Shown here in pieces: positions 34,216-45,618 of a DNA stretch of 64,000 bases; positions within the stretch are counted from its first letter, which is position 1; the number at the start of each line of letters is the position of its first letter. The notes beneath the pieces were generated by a model that saw only the letters and a list, made by a program, of their open reading frames with translations, was not told where the DNA came from and ran no database searches. The stretch is from Lamellibrachia satsuma (lineage: Eukaryota; Annelida; Polychaeta; Sabellida; Siboglinidae), in assembly GCA_033239005.1 (NCBI GenBank), contig BSQZ01000018.1, positions 8,390,036-8,454,035 of the forward strand. The letters run 5' to 3'. The translations under genes and the position numbers were made by a program.

Positions 34216-35960
34216 ACTCACTTCCTCTTCCTACCTTCCTTCCAGGCCGTCTGTGTAGAATACGATTTATGCAGTTCTATAGATGACGAGGACTTTCAGA
34301 GTTATTTGAGACCACATTTGTGTAAAAATCCAATTTACCTTTGGCCATTTGTCGGTCGCAGTAGTGACACTGTTTTGAATAACGCGAACTGTCCAAAGAC
34401 GTGCGTGATTTGCGCCATACCCGCTCAAGATAACGACGACGCCTTTTAGATTGTAGAATTGCGGGAGTCATCCATGGAGCCTTGAGTACTTGATAGTACT
34501 GTCTACACAAATCAGATAGGTGTCCCTTTGGTTTTATGGTTAGGTCGGATTTAAGGATGTCAGCCTTTAAAGCAGCAATGTTAATCTTGTGAATATGTCT
34601 GTAAAACACATTGTGTTTTGACTCTACTTTAGTTCTGGAAACGTTAACATCGACAATGACAGTGTGGTGGTCTGATAAACCACCCGAAACTGTAGGTGTT
34701 TGGATATTGTAACAAGTTAAACGAATTATGACGAAGTCGAGCCAATGGCCATGTATGTGTGTCGAAAAGGTAACAAGTTATTTCAGATCAAAAGATAAAA
34801 GGATGTCACTAAAGGTAGTTGTTATTGCTGAAGGTATGTATGCCCAAATGAAGATTAAAATCACCAAAAAATATACAATTATAAATGCATAGCTGCCAAA
34901 TTTCCAGCAGATCCTGGAATTCTTCAAAGAAATTGGCTGGGTGTCCTGGAGGGCGAAAAATACATATGAAATAAGCGGAGAAAGAAGAATACGAAATGTC
35001 AACACAAATGGATTAAAAACTAGAAGATTCGAATGTGAATTAACTTTGAACTGTTGTGATACCAAAAAGCCAACATCACCACCTCGTCTAACTGAACATG
35101 GTCGATGATGGAAGGTATAACCAGAAGGAGACATGTCAGCAATGAACGTGGTCGATGATGGAAGGTATAACCAGAAGGAGACATGTCAGCAATGAACGTG
35201 GTCGATGATGGAAGGTATAACCAGAAGGAGACATGTCAGCAATGAACGTGGTCGATGATGGAAGGTATAACCAGAAGGAGACATGTCAGCAATGAACGTG
35301 GTCGATGATGGAAGGTATAACCAGAAGGAGACATGTCAGCAATGAACGTGGTCGATGATGGAAGGTATAACCAGAAGGAGACATGTCAGCAATGAACGTG
35401 GTCGATGATTGAAGGTATAACCAGAAGGAGACATGTCAGCAATGAACGTGGTCGATGATGGAAGATATAACCAGAAGGAGACATGTCAGCAATGCATGCG
35501 ACTGCATCATGTGGTCGGAGCCAGGTCTCAGTGACAGCAAGAATGTCCATTGCTTTAGAAATTACTAAATCGCTAAGTGGTGCTGTCTCATCCCGAATTG
35601 ATCGAACGTTTGTGGTAGCCAACCGAATGCTACGCCTCACAGCAGGCCTAGGATTTAGACTTACGTCTCCCTCTAGCCATATAATTATTGCTAATTTAAA
35701 TGTAGGCGTAGAGCGGGGGATTAGCAGCAACTTGCGATTAAAACAAAGGTTAAGACATGGCAAGCTGTGTAAAAAGATTGTTGCATTCTCGTGGGTTGGG
35801 GAAATGTTGAGATGACAGCCGACGGTTGGAGGGTAAGTGGCTTCCACAGGGCAAAATCATCACCTCTCGAAGCCACTGAACATGATTAAAGTAAAACACA
35901 CAATAGAAATAGTGGGGACATTGTCTTGATGACAGTCTGCTGTCCTCAAATGGTGAAATT
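34216..35960 (-). mobile_element. L2-like LINE, 5' half (endonuclease), decayed
   Basis: Read right to left: a short N-terminal segment; G-D-V-S-L-N-P-R-P near 35655 (2A-like remnant); endonuclease blocks T-N-V-R-S-I-R, then V-T-E-T-W-L near 35530; S-P-S-G-Y-x-F-H-H-R-P-R-S; G-D-V-G-F-L-V-S; G-L-S-D-H-H-T-V-I-V-D-V near 34660 (endonuclease catalytic S-D-H); then A-P-W-M-T-P-A-I-L near 34465 and H-L at 34280. Frameshifts and a 50-bp tandem array disrupt it. Together with 29962-31525 it is one element of about 3.3 kb excluding the insertion. Confidence 0.85.
35101..35494. repeat. 50-bp minisatellite, 8 units, inside the L2 endonuclease
   Basis: Unit gtcgatgatggaaggtataa plus ccagaaggagacatgtcagcaatgaacgtg, with an exact 50-bp period and almost no differences between units. 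The unit is endonuclease coding DNA (the S-P-S-G-Y-x-F-H-H-R segment). As 50 is not a multiple of three, the array destroys the frame. Confidence 0.96.
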
Positions 35961-36277
35961 TTATAATATAATAGCAATATATAGATTCTAAAAATAAAGG
36001 TTTAACAACGACAACAAAAATAAACTGTAAAAACCGCGCTCAGCATAGGTCAACAGCATTAAAACCGTATAGGCACCGTAGTGGTGAGTGCAGAGTGACA
36101 AGACTTTGTGTCCGTGCAAAGAAATGTGAGAGGTTTTCATCCCCAGGGCAACGCTGGGTATAAAAGAATGTACATGAAGATAAAAGAAGTTACTCCCGCA
36201 AATAATACCATTGAATAACTGAGTAATAGAATAACAGAAAGAGACAAAACACTAAAAAGAAAAGAAAAATGGAAAAC

Positions 36278-36800
<523 letters not shown>

Positions 36801-36924
36801 CACAATATGTTGCAGAAACTTGAACAGATGTTGAATAGAAACACAGTTCAGACATGCTTGAATACCATTTATGAAGGGGGATTTTTTGACGGGATACATT
36901 TTGCCTTAGGGTTATTAATATATC

Positions 36925-37745
36925 ATTTCAGGATGTCCATAGTTATACCTATATGGATACTAATGTCATGGTAATCACACATCAGCATATGAATCTATAA
37001 TGAATTGTTTATGTTATACCTTTCAGTTATTGGACGGAACATTAATTTATGCAGTTGATAAGATAATCCCTCTTTTCCTGGAGGAAGATATCCTAGAGTA
37101 TCTTCCCTCAGGTAGATACCCAGGTAAAGATATTATAGGCGGGCACAATGTACACTATTAAAAAATGTGAAGCTCATTATTCCTTGTCCCTGTTCATTAA
37201 GATAATAAGCAATGGAATCATAATTAACATTAATAATTACATGAAATCATCACTAACGTAGTAAATTATTTGAAACACATCACTATTTTTAAAGTTGGAA
37301 AAACTTTTTTATAAGTACTAAACAAACTTCCGACTACCTTGCGTCTGTAATAAAACTATTATTTTCTTCTAAAACGCAAATCACGTATTAAATGAAATTT
37401 ACGATTTACCGTGATAAATTTAATGCATTTACACGCGCGACCGTACATACACGACGCGCGCATGCATCAATCAGATACGTCTACACGTGAAAACTCCATA
37501 ACACGGTCCAGGACCGGTTGTGGCTAAACTAAAGGCTATATAATAGATACACTCACACAGTATATACCATGACCATGGCATCGCCTCGCAGTACCTACCT
37601 ATAGAGATCTAACAATTGACGACAGCGAATTACCAAAGGTTCGATGTGTCTTCGAGCAATCACCGCCTTCTGACATAGACGCCGAAACTCGTATATTTAT
37701 ACGATGCTAATTTAAATTACAGATTTTTAGCCGCTCCTTTACGGC
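36925..37745 (+). repeat. Segmental duplicate, copy 2 (pairs with 5940-6780)
   Basis: Collinear with 5940-6780, with many substitutions and small indels. It also ends near aatttaaattacagatttttagccg. No coding potential recognised. Confidence 0.85.
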
Positions 37746-38190
37746 GTCAACAGAAAGATTTGTAGACAGGAGTGGCAGACGCATGATAATTACTAAATAA
37801 TTAACCAGGTTGACTCAGAATAGGTAAAGAGGGGACAATACATTAGCATACAATACACAAGTAAATATTAAGATGGTCTTGGTCAAATAATCACTTGTTC
37901 AAATATCGCACATTATCATAATTATATACACCTCGTTTTATGTTTCAAGTGATACTTAAACATGTTTGATAGCGTGAAACGATCGTGGAAAGATACCTAG
38001 ACTTAAAGGGAAACAAAAGTAAATTTGTTGGGCCTATGCACCTATTAGGGTTACTAAAACATAACCATTTGTGCATACAATTAAACATATCATGACAGTG
38101 GTTTACTAGGAAAAACTTTAGCACACAATATCTTGTTTTTAAGGAACGCGCCAAAATGTTTGATCACCCTACGTCACGAGTATCATAGTC

Positions 38191-38273
38191 TAGAAAACAA
38201 TTATTTCTTCGACGCATATGGGCTAAAAATATCAGAGTAATCCAGGTATAATAGTAAACTTTGTGCCGTGTTA

Positions 38274-38338
<65 letters not shown>

Positions 38339-38425
38339 CTTTATGCCGTGTTAGCTGTCACTTCCTCTCAAAGGATTACTCTTATATTTTTAGCCCATAT
38401 GCGTCGAAGAAATAATTGTTTTCTA
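38191..38425. mobile_element. Foldback element with 53-bp arms
   Basis: The left arm (38191-38243, tagaaaacaattatttcttc ... gagtaatcc) and the right arm (38373-38425) are inverted copies with one mismatch in 53 bp. Between them lie two direct copies of a 29-bp block (38247-38275 and 38327-38355, ctttgtgccgtgttagc / ctttatgccgtgttagc) around a (TA)n core. No ORF. It could be a MITE or a recent inverted duplication. Confidence 0.8.
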
Positions 38426-38476
38426 ATAAACAATTGACAACTCTAGATCATTCAGAAATAGTAAAACAATAATGGC

Positions 38477-38479
<3 letters not shown>

Positions 38480-38506
<27 letters not shown>
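38480..38506. repeat. Short (TA)n
   Basis: Pure TA run right of the foldback element. Confidence 0.9.
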
Positions 38507-38510
<4 letters not shown>

Positions 38511-38589
38511 ATACTTAAGAATAATTCTATCATATATTTAAGATTATTTCGTATATAGCGCGGTATTCCGTTTAAAACGCTTTACATTT

Positions 38590-40125
38590 CACCCCCTTGC
38601 AGTACTATTCCTTTGCACTCCATCCCTGGCAGTATTGTTCTTTACACTCCACCCCTGGAAGTACTGTTCTTTACACTCCACCCCTGGAATTACTGTTCTT
38701 TACACTCCACCACTGACAGTACTGTTCCTTTACACTCTACCCCCTGACAGTACTGTTCCTTTACACTCCACCCCCTGGCAGTACTTTTCCTTTACTCTCC
38801 ACCCCCTGATAGTACTGGTCCTTTACCACCTGGCAGTATTGTTCTTTTACACTCCACCCCCTGACAGTACTGTTCCTTTACACTCCTCTCCCTGGCAGTA
38901 CTGTTCTTCACACTTCACTCCCTGGCAGTATTGTTCTTTTACAATCCACCCCCTGGCAGTACTGTTCTTTACACTTCACCCCCTGGCAGTACTTTTCTTT
39001 TACAATCCACCCCCTGGCAGTACTGTTCTTTACACTTCACTCCCTGGCAGTACTGTTCTTTTACAATCCACCCCCTGGCAGTACTGTTCTTTACACTTCA
39101 CTCCCTGGCAGTATTGTTCTTTTACAATCCACCCCCTGGCAGTACTGTTCTTTACACTTCACTCCCTGGCAGTATTGTTCTTTTACACTCCACCCCTGGC
39201 AGTACTGTTCTTTACACTTCACTCCCTGGCAGTATTGTTCTTTTACACTCCACCCCCTGGCAGTACTGTTCTTTACACTTCACTCCCTGGCAGTACTGTT
39301 CTTTTACACTCCACCCCCTGGCAGTACTGTTCTTTACACTTCACTCCCTGGCAGTATTGTTCTTTTACAATCCACCCCCTGGCAGTACTGTTCTTTACAC
39401 TTCACTCCCTGGCAGTACTGTTCTTTACACTTCACTCCTTGGCGGTACTGTTCCTTTACACTCCACCCCCTGGCAGTACTGTTCTTTACACTTCACTCCT
39501 TGGCGGTACTGTTCCTTTACACTCCACCCCCTGGCAGTACTGTTCTTTACACTTCACTCCTTGGCGGTACTGTTCCTTTACACTCCACCCCCTGGCAGTA
39601 CTGTTCTTTACACTTCACTCCTTGGCGGTACTGTTCCTTTACACTCCACCCCCTGGCAGTACTGTTCTTTACACTTCACTCCTTGGCGGTACTGTTCCTT
39701 TACACTCCACTCCCTGGCAGTACTGTTCTTTACACTTCACTCCCTGGCAGTACTGTTCCTTTACAATCCACCCCCTGGCAGTACTGTTCCTTTACACTTC
39801 ACTCCCTGGCAGTACTGTTCTTTACACTTCACTCCCTGGCAGTACTGTTCTTTACACTTCACTCCCTGGCAGTACTATTCTTTACACTCCACCCCCTGGC
39901 AGTACTGTTCTTTACACTCCACCCCCTGGCAGTACTGTTCTTTACACTTCACTCCCTGGCAGTACTGTTCTTTACACTTCACTCCCTGGCAGTACTGTTC
40001 CTTTACACTTCACTCCCTGGCAGTACTGTTCTTTACACTTCACCCCCCTGGCAGTACTATTCCTTTACACTCCACCCCCTGGCAGTACTGTTCTTTATAC
40101 TTCACTCCCTGGCAGTACTGTTCCT
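38590..40125. repeat. 30/31-bp minisatellite, about 50 units
   Basis: Unit ccctggcagtactgttcttt plus acacttcact (30 bp), alternating with a 31-bp form (ttacaatccacc or ttacactccacc). They pair into 61-bp dimers in the middle and cttggcggtactgttccttt dimers at 39430-39710. The 200 to 500 codon ORFs across it in three frames are artefacts of a stop-free unit. Confidence 0.96.
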
Positions 40126-40255
40126 TCCATCACCAACAGTTCCACCACCAACTCAACTTCTATGGAAAGAATTCAGCCACGCTGAAATTACTGTGTAAGA
40201 CTATTCGTTCATACACATCTACCATTGTCTATAGACATGTACTCATTTACACAGC

Positions 40256-40324
40256 CGGGTGAACTGAGGTAAGGTGGAGTGAACTGAGGTAAGGTGGAGT
40301 GAACTGAGGTAAGGTGGAGTGAAC
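40256..40324. repeat. 20-bp tandem repeat, 3 units
   Basis: Three copies of gtgaactgaggtaaggtgga, identical. Confidence 0.95.
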
Positions 40325-40344
40325 GAAGTCGCCTAAACTACGAA

Positions 40345-40416
40345 ACGTCAGCGAAGGGGATTCGAACCCCTGTCACCTCCGTAGAGAGTTCGACGTTCTT
40401 ATCACTGCGATACGAA
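40345..40416 (-). ncRNA. tRNA-like sequence, possible SINE head
   Basis: On the minus strand the sequence has an A-box-like tatcgcagtgataagaacgt. About 35 bases later there is a perfect B-box, gggttcgaatcccc, with a T-stem (aggggttcgaatcccctt). The spacing fits a tRNA of about 72 bases. The acceptor stem does not pair convincingly, so a tRNA-derived SINE head or tRNA pseudogene is more likely than a working tRNA. Confidence 0.5.
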
Positions 40417-40419
40417 TAA

Positions 40420-41490
40420 AGACACAATAGAAGATAGTTCCATTCCACAGTAGCGGGTGTGTTGAGAGACCGTATTTTTTGTCAACGAAAGAACGGAATT
40501 TAATGTGTGTTATTTGCATTTCAAACACCGATACAGTTGCGTATCTAGGATCTCGTCAAGGGGAGGCCAACTAAGGCCAACCCTAGTCACACATGCCACC
40601 CATGCCACCCATGCCACCCATGCCACCGTGTAGCGGCGCAACGGAAACAAAAGAGGACAACAATTAAGCCAAATTGGTGCCTGGCGCAATGGCCTCCCCG
40701 CTAAGTACGCCATTGCACCGATACGTATTATCAGGTGGAACTATCGACCCGTTACCATAACAGTGGTAAATTACGTCTTAACAAAGACGTATATTATTGT
40801 GGACTCTACTTAATAGAAGCACTTCAAGTCAGTGCAATATCAATCTATTATACAGCTGAGTCACTTAAGCAGCGCATTTTAATATATCTGTTCTAGGTAA
40901 TTGTTCCATCCCAACCAATGGGGCCTACAGGTAATTATACCAAATGGCTGATTCTGTTATCCGAAATTCTGTCAAGCGGAGTTCATTGTACTTTATTCTA
41001 CTTTTTGCTTTAGCAGCTTTAAAAGATATATTAACTCAATGCGATTTATTATCTGTCTTCTTCGTCATCTTCATTTTCTCGACTGCAATTGCAAACACTA
41101 TAATTGGCCGTACTAAGTAATTTTAATGTATTCTCTGGAACTGATCACGACATTTGCACCTATCCCGGTAAACACTGATCTTAAATACTGTTATATTTAG
41201 ACCATGACTCAGTAATATCTGCCTGGGCCTTTGTTCTCTGCTTACAGGTTGTGGTGCAAACATAATCAGTATTCATTGATATTCATGATACAACACCAAT
41301 CCCATTTGTTCTTGGTATCGCATCACTTAATTAAAGTGCTAACAAAGGAGATTAAAGTAGCCAAGACCATCCTCGAATGGACAACGAATAAGTTTATTAT
41401 TGTAATATTCTCGAGAAAGCGTCAGTGTCCAAGTTGTGCTGACGTCGTAAACAACTATTTGGTCTGAGGTGCCAAGTTTCCTGCTTTTGG
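40420..41490. other. Anonymous DNA
   Basis: No gene supported. A short catgccaccc repeat is at 40598-40628. Confidence 0.5.
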
Positions 41491-41639
41491 AGGGAGATCT
41501 CCGTCTTATTTACCAATTCTTCACGTCTCCTCCTTTCCTTCTTTTTCAAGTAATCTCCTTCTTTTGGAAATATTCCATATTTGTTATACAAAATGGCGAC
41601 AGAGTGCATAAAATAACCCCCTGAGAACTTCATTAAAAC

Positions 41640-41960
41640 AATTCCTTATTGCGGAAAGGGGTTACCCCTTCCCATACCCTCCTTCCCACACGCCTCCTTC
41701 CCTCACCCTCCTTCTCACACGCCTCTTTCCTTCACCCTCCTTTCCACACTCTACTTCCCATACACCTCTTCCCACATCCTCTTCTCACACCCCGTACCCA
41801 CACCCTAACCACACCCCTTCCCACACGCATCCTTCCCTCACCCTCCTTCCCACACTCTCCTTCCCATACACACCTACCCACACCCCTTCCCACACGCATC
41901 CTTCCCACACCCTCCTTCCCACACACCCCTTCCCACACACCCTTTCCATACACCCCTTCT
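41640..41960. repeat. Pyrimidine-rich irregular minisatellite
   Basis: Irregular repeats of cttcccacacgcctccttcc and cctcaccctccttcccacac. The paralogous place near 44210-44235 has only a short stretch. Confidence 0.85.
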
Positions 41961-42252
41961 TCCACTTGTCCAGCAAGACAATTTCCTTTATCCTAATTCT
42001 TAAACGTGGCACGTGTCGTTGTTTGTATTTGACGTATGAGCTCCAGTGTCGATATAAAAGCAGCGCACCGTTTGTATTAAAACGTTGTACGTCTACAAAG
42101 AAACACAACCAGTATTCAGAAACTAACTGGTTCTCAGTTGACTGCCACAAAACAACAACTAATGTGCGGGATGGTGTGTATATCACGTTTCTGTATGTCT
42201 GTCTGTCTGTCGTTCTTTCTATTTGTCTCGCGTCTGTCTGAGTGGATGAGTT

Positions 42253-42583
42253 ACTGTGTCGTTGTCTACCTGTGTTACTGTGTCGTTGTCTACCTGTGTT
42301 ACTGCGTCGTTGTCTACCTGTGTTACTGTGTCGTTGTCTACCTGTGTTACTGTGTCGTTGTCTACCTGTGTTACTGTGTCGTTGTCTACCAGTGTAGTTG
42401 TCTACCTGCGTTACTGTGTCGTCGTCTACCTGTGTTACTGTGTCGTCGTCTACCTGTGTTACTGTGTCGTTGTCTACCTGTGTTACTGTGTCGTTGTCTA
42501 CCTGTGTTACTGTGTCGTTGTTTACCTGTGTTACTGTGTCGTTGTCTACATGTTTTACTGTGTCGTTGTCTACCTGTGTTACT
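42253..42583. repeat. 24-bp minisatellite, about 14 units
   Basis: Unit tgtcgttgtctacctgtgttactg with few variants. Open in all frames because 24 is a multiple of three; the ORFs are artefacts. Confidence 0.96.
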
Positions 42584-42649
42584 GCATAGCTGTATATCTC
42601 TCTTTTTGGGTATTCACAATACGTGGATCGCCAGATGTCGAAACATAAT

Positions 42650-43190
42650 GCTAATGTCAGCTTATGGGCAAAATCAGTCACAATGTTGCTATTTCAAATG
42701 TCCAAAGAATGATTTTATGGACTTATCTTACGTTGTTTCAACAATTGCCTAAACACATTTCATCTCTGTGTAATCAGCCCAAATAAAATAGAAATTTTGC
42801 CAGGTGCCGTAACTAGACCTTTGGCACCAGGTTCAGAAAATCGTGTGGCACACTTTGGTGTTGTGAACAACTCTTCACTGATATATCGTCCACCGTGTGG
42901 CGCTGCTATCAGTATTCAGTTATTAACATATTATATAACCTTCACTATAAAATGTTCAATCAACACCTTAGATAAAAAAATACTATATTTCAAAATAAAG
43001 GTATTTCACTTCTACGGAGTGTCGGTGCGAATTTACCCGTCGACTTCGATCGAAGCTGCCAGCAACAATTGCCCCAGAAGTACCAGCTGTTCGCTTTCGC
43101 TACCCCCCCCTCAGCGAAATGCTCCCAAACTTATGGATGGAGGAATTGTGGATAAGATCGCGCATCTAACGTTCAACTGCCTATAAAAGT
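42650..43190 (+). repeat. Segment related to 48160-48800 and 49430-49530
   Basis: Contains gattttatggacttatcttacg, aactagacctttggcaccag and aaaggtatttcacttctacg, matching blocks that flank the 24-bp array at 48.8-49.4 kb. One array unit (gtgcgaatttacccgtcgac) occurs here at 43025-43046. Confidence 0.8.
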
Positions 43191-43805
43191 GAAACAATGC
43201 AAAAAATTCACAAAATGTGCGTGACTGGAAGAACAATTATTCGTGCTTACTTAAGAATTAGTTTTATAGAAGATGTTTAATAATTGTAACAGTTACTGTC
43301 TGATTAGACATTTTTTTCAAATGCAACACATTGTTGTATTGCTGCAAGCAATTAATGTTCGTAATATTTGATAAACATGCAGTTCATATGTATAATTTGA
43401 CAATGCATTTGGAACACGAAGAATTCAATTAAAATGGTAAATTTAAAACACAATTCAAAACATAAATTACCATTTAAATTCACCTCGCGTGAACGAATCA
43501 CTTGTACTCAGCAAACTCATACATATTTAACTTATCTAAACATTTCCAATTATTAAATTATTGTTCGTTTCCGATTAGTAAAATACTGTTAAATTAACTA
43601 CACAACATAGCCATTGGACTTAGGTGGTTACGAACGTAAGCTGAGCTCAATTATTAGGCATATGGGATGCTACGCAACTTAATTGACCAAGGTGAACAAT
43701 TATTGTGTACGAATGGGATCCAACTATTTTATTATTGTACACAGGTACGCATGTAGTAATATATGGTAATAGCACGGATTCACTCTTGCCAGGTTGTGTC
43801 GTACG
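43191..43805. other. Anonymous AT-rich DNA
   Basis: No gene or repeat array seen. Confidence 0.5.
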
Positions 43806-43811
43806 CGCTCT

Positions 43812-43900
43812 TGTCCTACAGACAGACCAGCTCCTGTCCTACAGACAGACCAGCTCTTGTCCTACAGACAGACCAGCTCCTGTCCTACAGACAGATCAGC
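43812..43900. repeat. 23-bp tandem repeat, 4 units
   Basis: Unit tgtcctacagacagaccagctct, period 23, with C/T alternation at the end. Confidence 0.95.
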
Positions 43901-44059
43901 GCCATAAACTTGACAACATTTTGCAAGAAAATCTTTGTATTTCACTGTTGGTAACATTTCGGATTAAGTGTCCACAAAATGACCATAGTGTGAACAACTG
44001 ACTTCACGTGTAGAAACATTACAGTACGCATGTCGAAAAACTTCATTTACCTCTCGTAC

Positions 44060-44745
44060 ATTGTTCACATTTTCCATTTTCTTTTTCAAGTAATCTCGAT
44101 ATTTTCCATATTTTTTGTACAAAGTGGCGATAGAGCGCAGAAAATGCCCCCCCCACGAGATCTTCATTAATACAATTCATTATTGTGGAAAGGGGTTACC
44201 CTTCCCCCAACCTACACCCCTTTGCACATCCTTCGTCCTCTATTTCATATCCAGCAATAGAAAATCCTCTTAATCCTTAAATGTGTCCCCTCTTGTTTGT
44301 ATTTCATCGACGAACTCGGTGCATCTTCAAGCGACGCATTTGTTGTATTAATACGTTGCATGTCTACGAGCAAATACGTTGCATGTCTACGAAGAAATAC
44401 GTTGCATGTCTACGAGGAAATACGTTGCAAGTCTACGAGGAAATACGTTGCATGTCTACGAGGAAATACGTTGCATGTCTACGAGGAAATACGTTGCATG
44501 TCTACGAGGAAATACGTTGCATGTCTACGAGGAAACACAGCCAGTATTCAGAAACTAACTGTGCACATGTTTTGTTTATATCTGTCTGCCTGTTTGTTTG
44601 TCTGTCAACCAGACTTTCTGTCTGTCCGTCTAGCGTCTGTCTCTGTGCCTGTGTTACCGTGTCGTTGTACATATGTGTTACAGCACAGCTGTATGTCTTC
44701 CTTTTTGGATATCTGCATTATATGACACGCCATTACATGACACGC
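44060..44745 (+). repeat. Segmental duplicate (pairs with 41500-42640)
   Basis: See the partner. This copy is shorter because it has not expanded the pyrimidine-rich and 24-bp units, but it carries its own 23-bp array. Confidence 0.85.
44353..44535. repeat. 23-bp minisatellite, 8 units
   Basis: Unit gttgcatgtctacgaggaaatac, exact 23-bp period. The paralogous site at 42080-42107 holds one unit. Confidence 0.95.
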
Positions 44746-45009
44746 CATTACATGTACCGCTTGTACAAAGAAAACTACGCTGATGGTCACTGTTGGGGTG
44801 TAACAATAATATTATATTTAATTATCGATGCATCGCAATAATCGATGTGACGATGAAATACTATCGATATTTATCGTGGATAGTACACTTTATTACACAC
44901 TTGTTCAATATGTCCCGAGTGATAAATGCGGTATTGAACGATCGTGATACGGACCGAACTAGATACTTACTTCAAGACGCGGCCCCCCGGTCGAAATGGC
45001 GCGTGCGCT

Positions 45010-45205
45010 GACGAAACCAAGCCGCCCGACTCCGCTGTCGGTGGACACCACGCCGGACTCACGTGTATCCATGACGAAGTCAAGCCGCCCGACTCCGCTG
45101 TCGGTGGACACCACGCCGGACTCACGTGTATCCATGACGAAGTCAATCCGCCCGACTCCGCTGGCGGTGGACACCACGCCGGACTCACGTGTATCCATGA
45201 CGAAG
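45010..45205. repeat. 63-bp tandem repeat, 3 units
   Basis: Unit gacgaagtcaagccgcccga plus ctccgctgtcggtggacaccacgccggactcacgtgtatccat. GC-rich, and open in several frames because 63 is a multiple of three. No gene context. Confidence 0.95.
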
Positions 45206-45618
45206 GGTAACTGTGCAACTGTAATAATTGAAATAACATGTTTGCCGTCGCAACAATTAGAATACAAATTAGACAATTGGCCTATATATCAACACTCTAA
45301 TAGATTGAACAATGAATTCGAATGCTCATATAATTATTATTCAAATGACCGCGGTGGTATTACCAGCGCGTGTCACTGGCTCTAGTACTGTTCCAAAGCG
45401 TCAGTGTTGTTTATATAAAAACATTTTGTTGATTTTGTGTCTTAATGAATTATTCAATCATTATAAATGGTGTCTTCCGTTTGTTGTGGACACAGTTTAT
45501 TTTGCAACGAACTGAGTTTGTATTTGGTAAAAAAAATAACTTGTTTTTGCAACTGTTTTGGATAATTTTATTTATTTATCGACCTGTCATCAACAATTGT
45601 CTATTAGAGCAGCGTCAT

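Larger units (their letters stand above)
41500..42640 (+). repeat. Segmental duplicate (pairs with 44060-44745)
   Basis: Collinear blocks: ctttttcaagtaatctcc / ctttttcaagtaatctcg, gtggcgatagagcgc / atggcgacagagtgc, ggaaaggggttacccctt, accagtattcagaaactaac / gccagtattcagaaactaac, and gctgtatatctctctttttg / gctgtatgtcttcctttttg. Confidence 0.85.

Noticed and set aside
38635..40262. ORFs of 516, 443 and 232 codons
   Set aside because: They are frames through a stop-free 30/31-bp tandem repeat, open in several frames at once.
40840..40990. Sequence like a pogo/Tigger transposon end (ctgattctgttatccgaaattctg), with a similar feel at 54340-54480
   Set aside because: No paired terminal inverted repeat, TA target duplication or transposase fragment was found, so no element is called.
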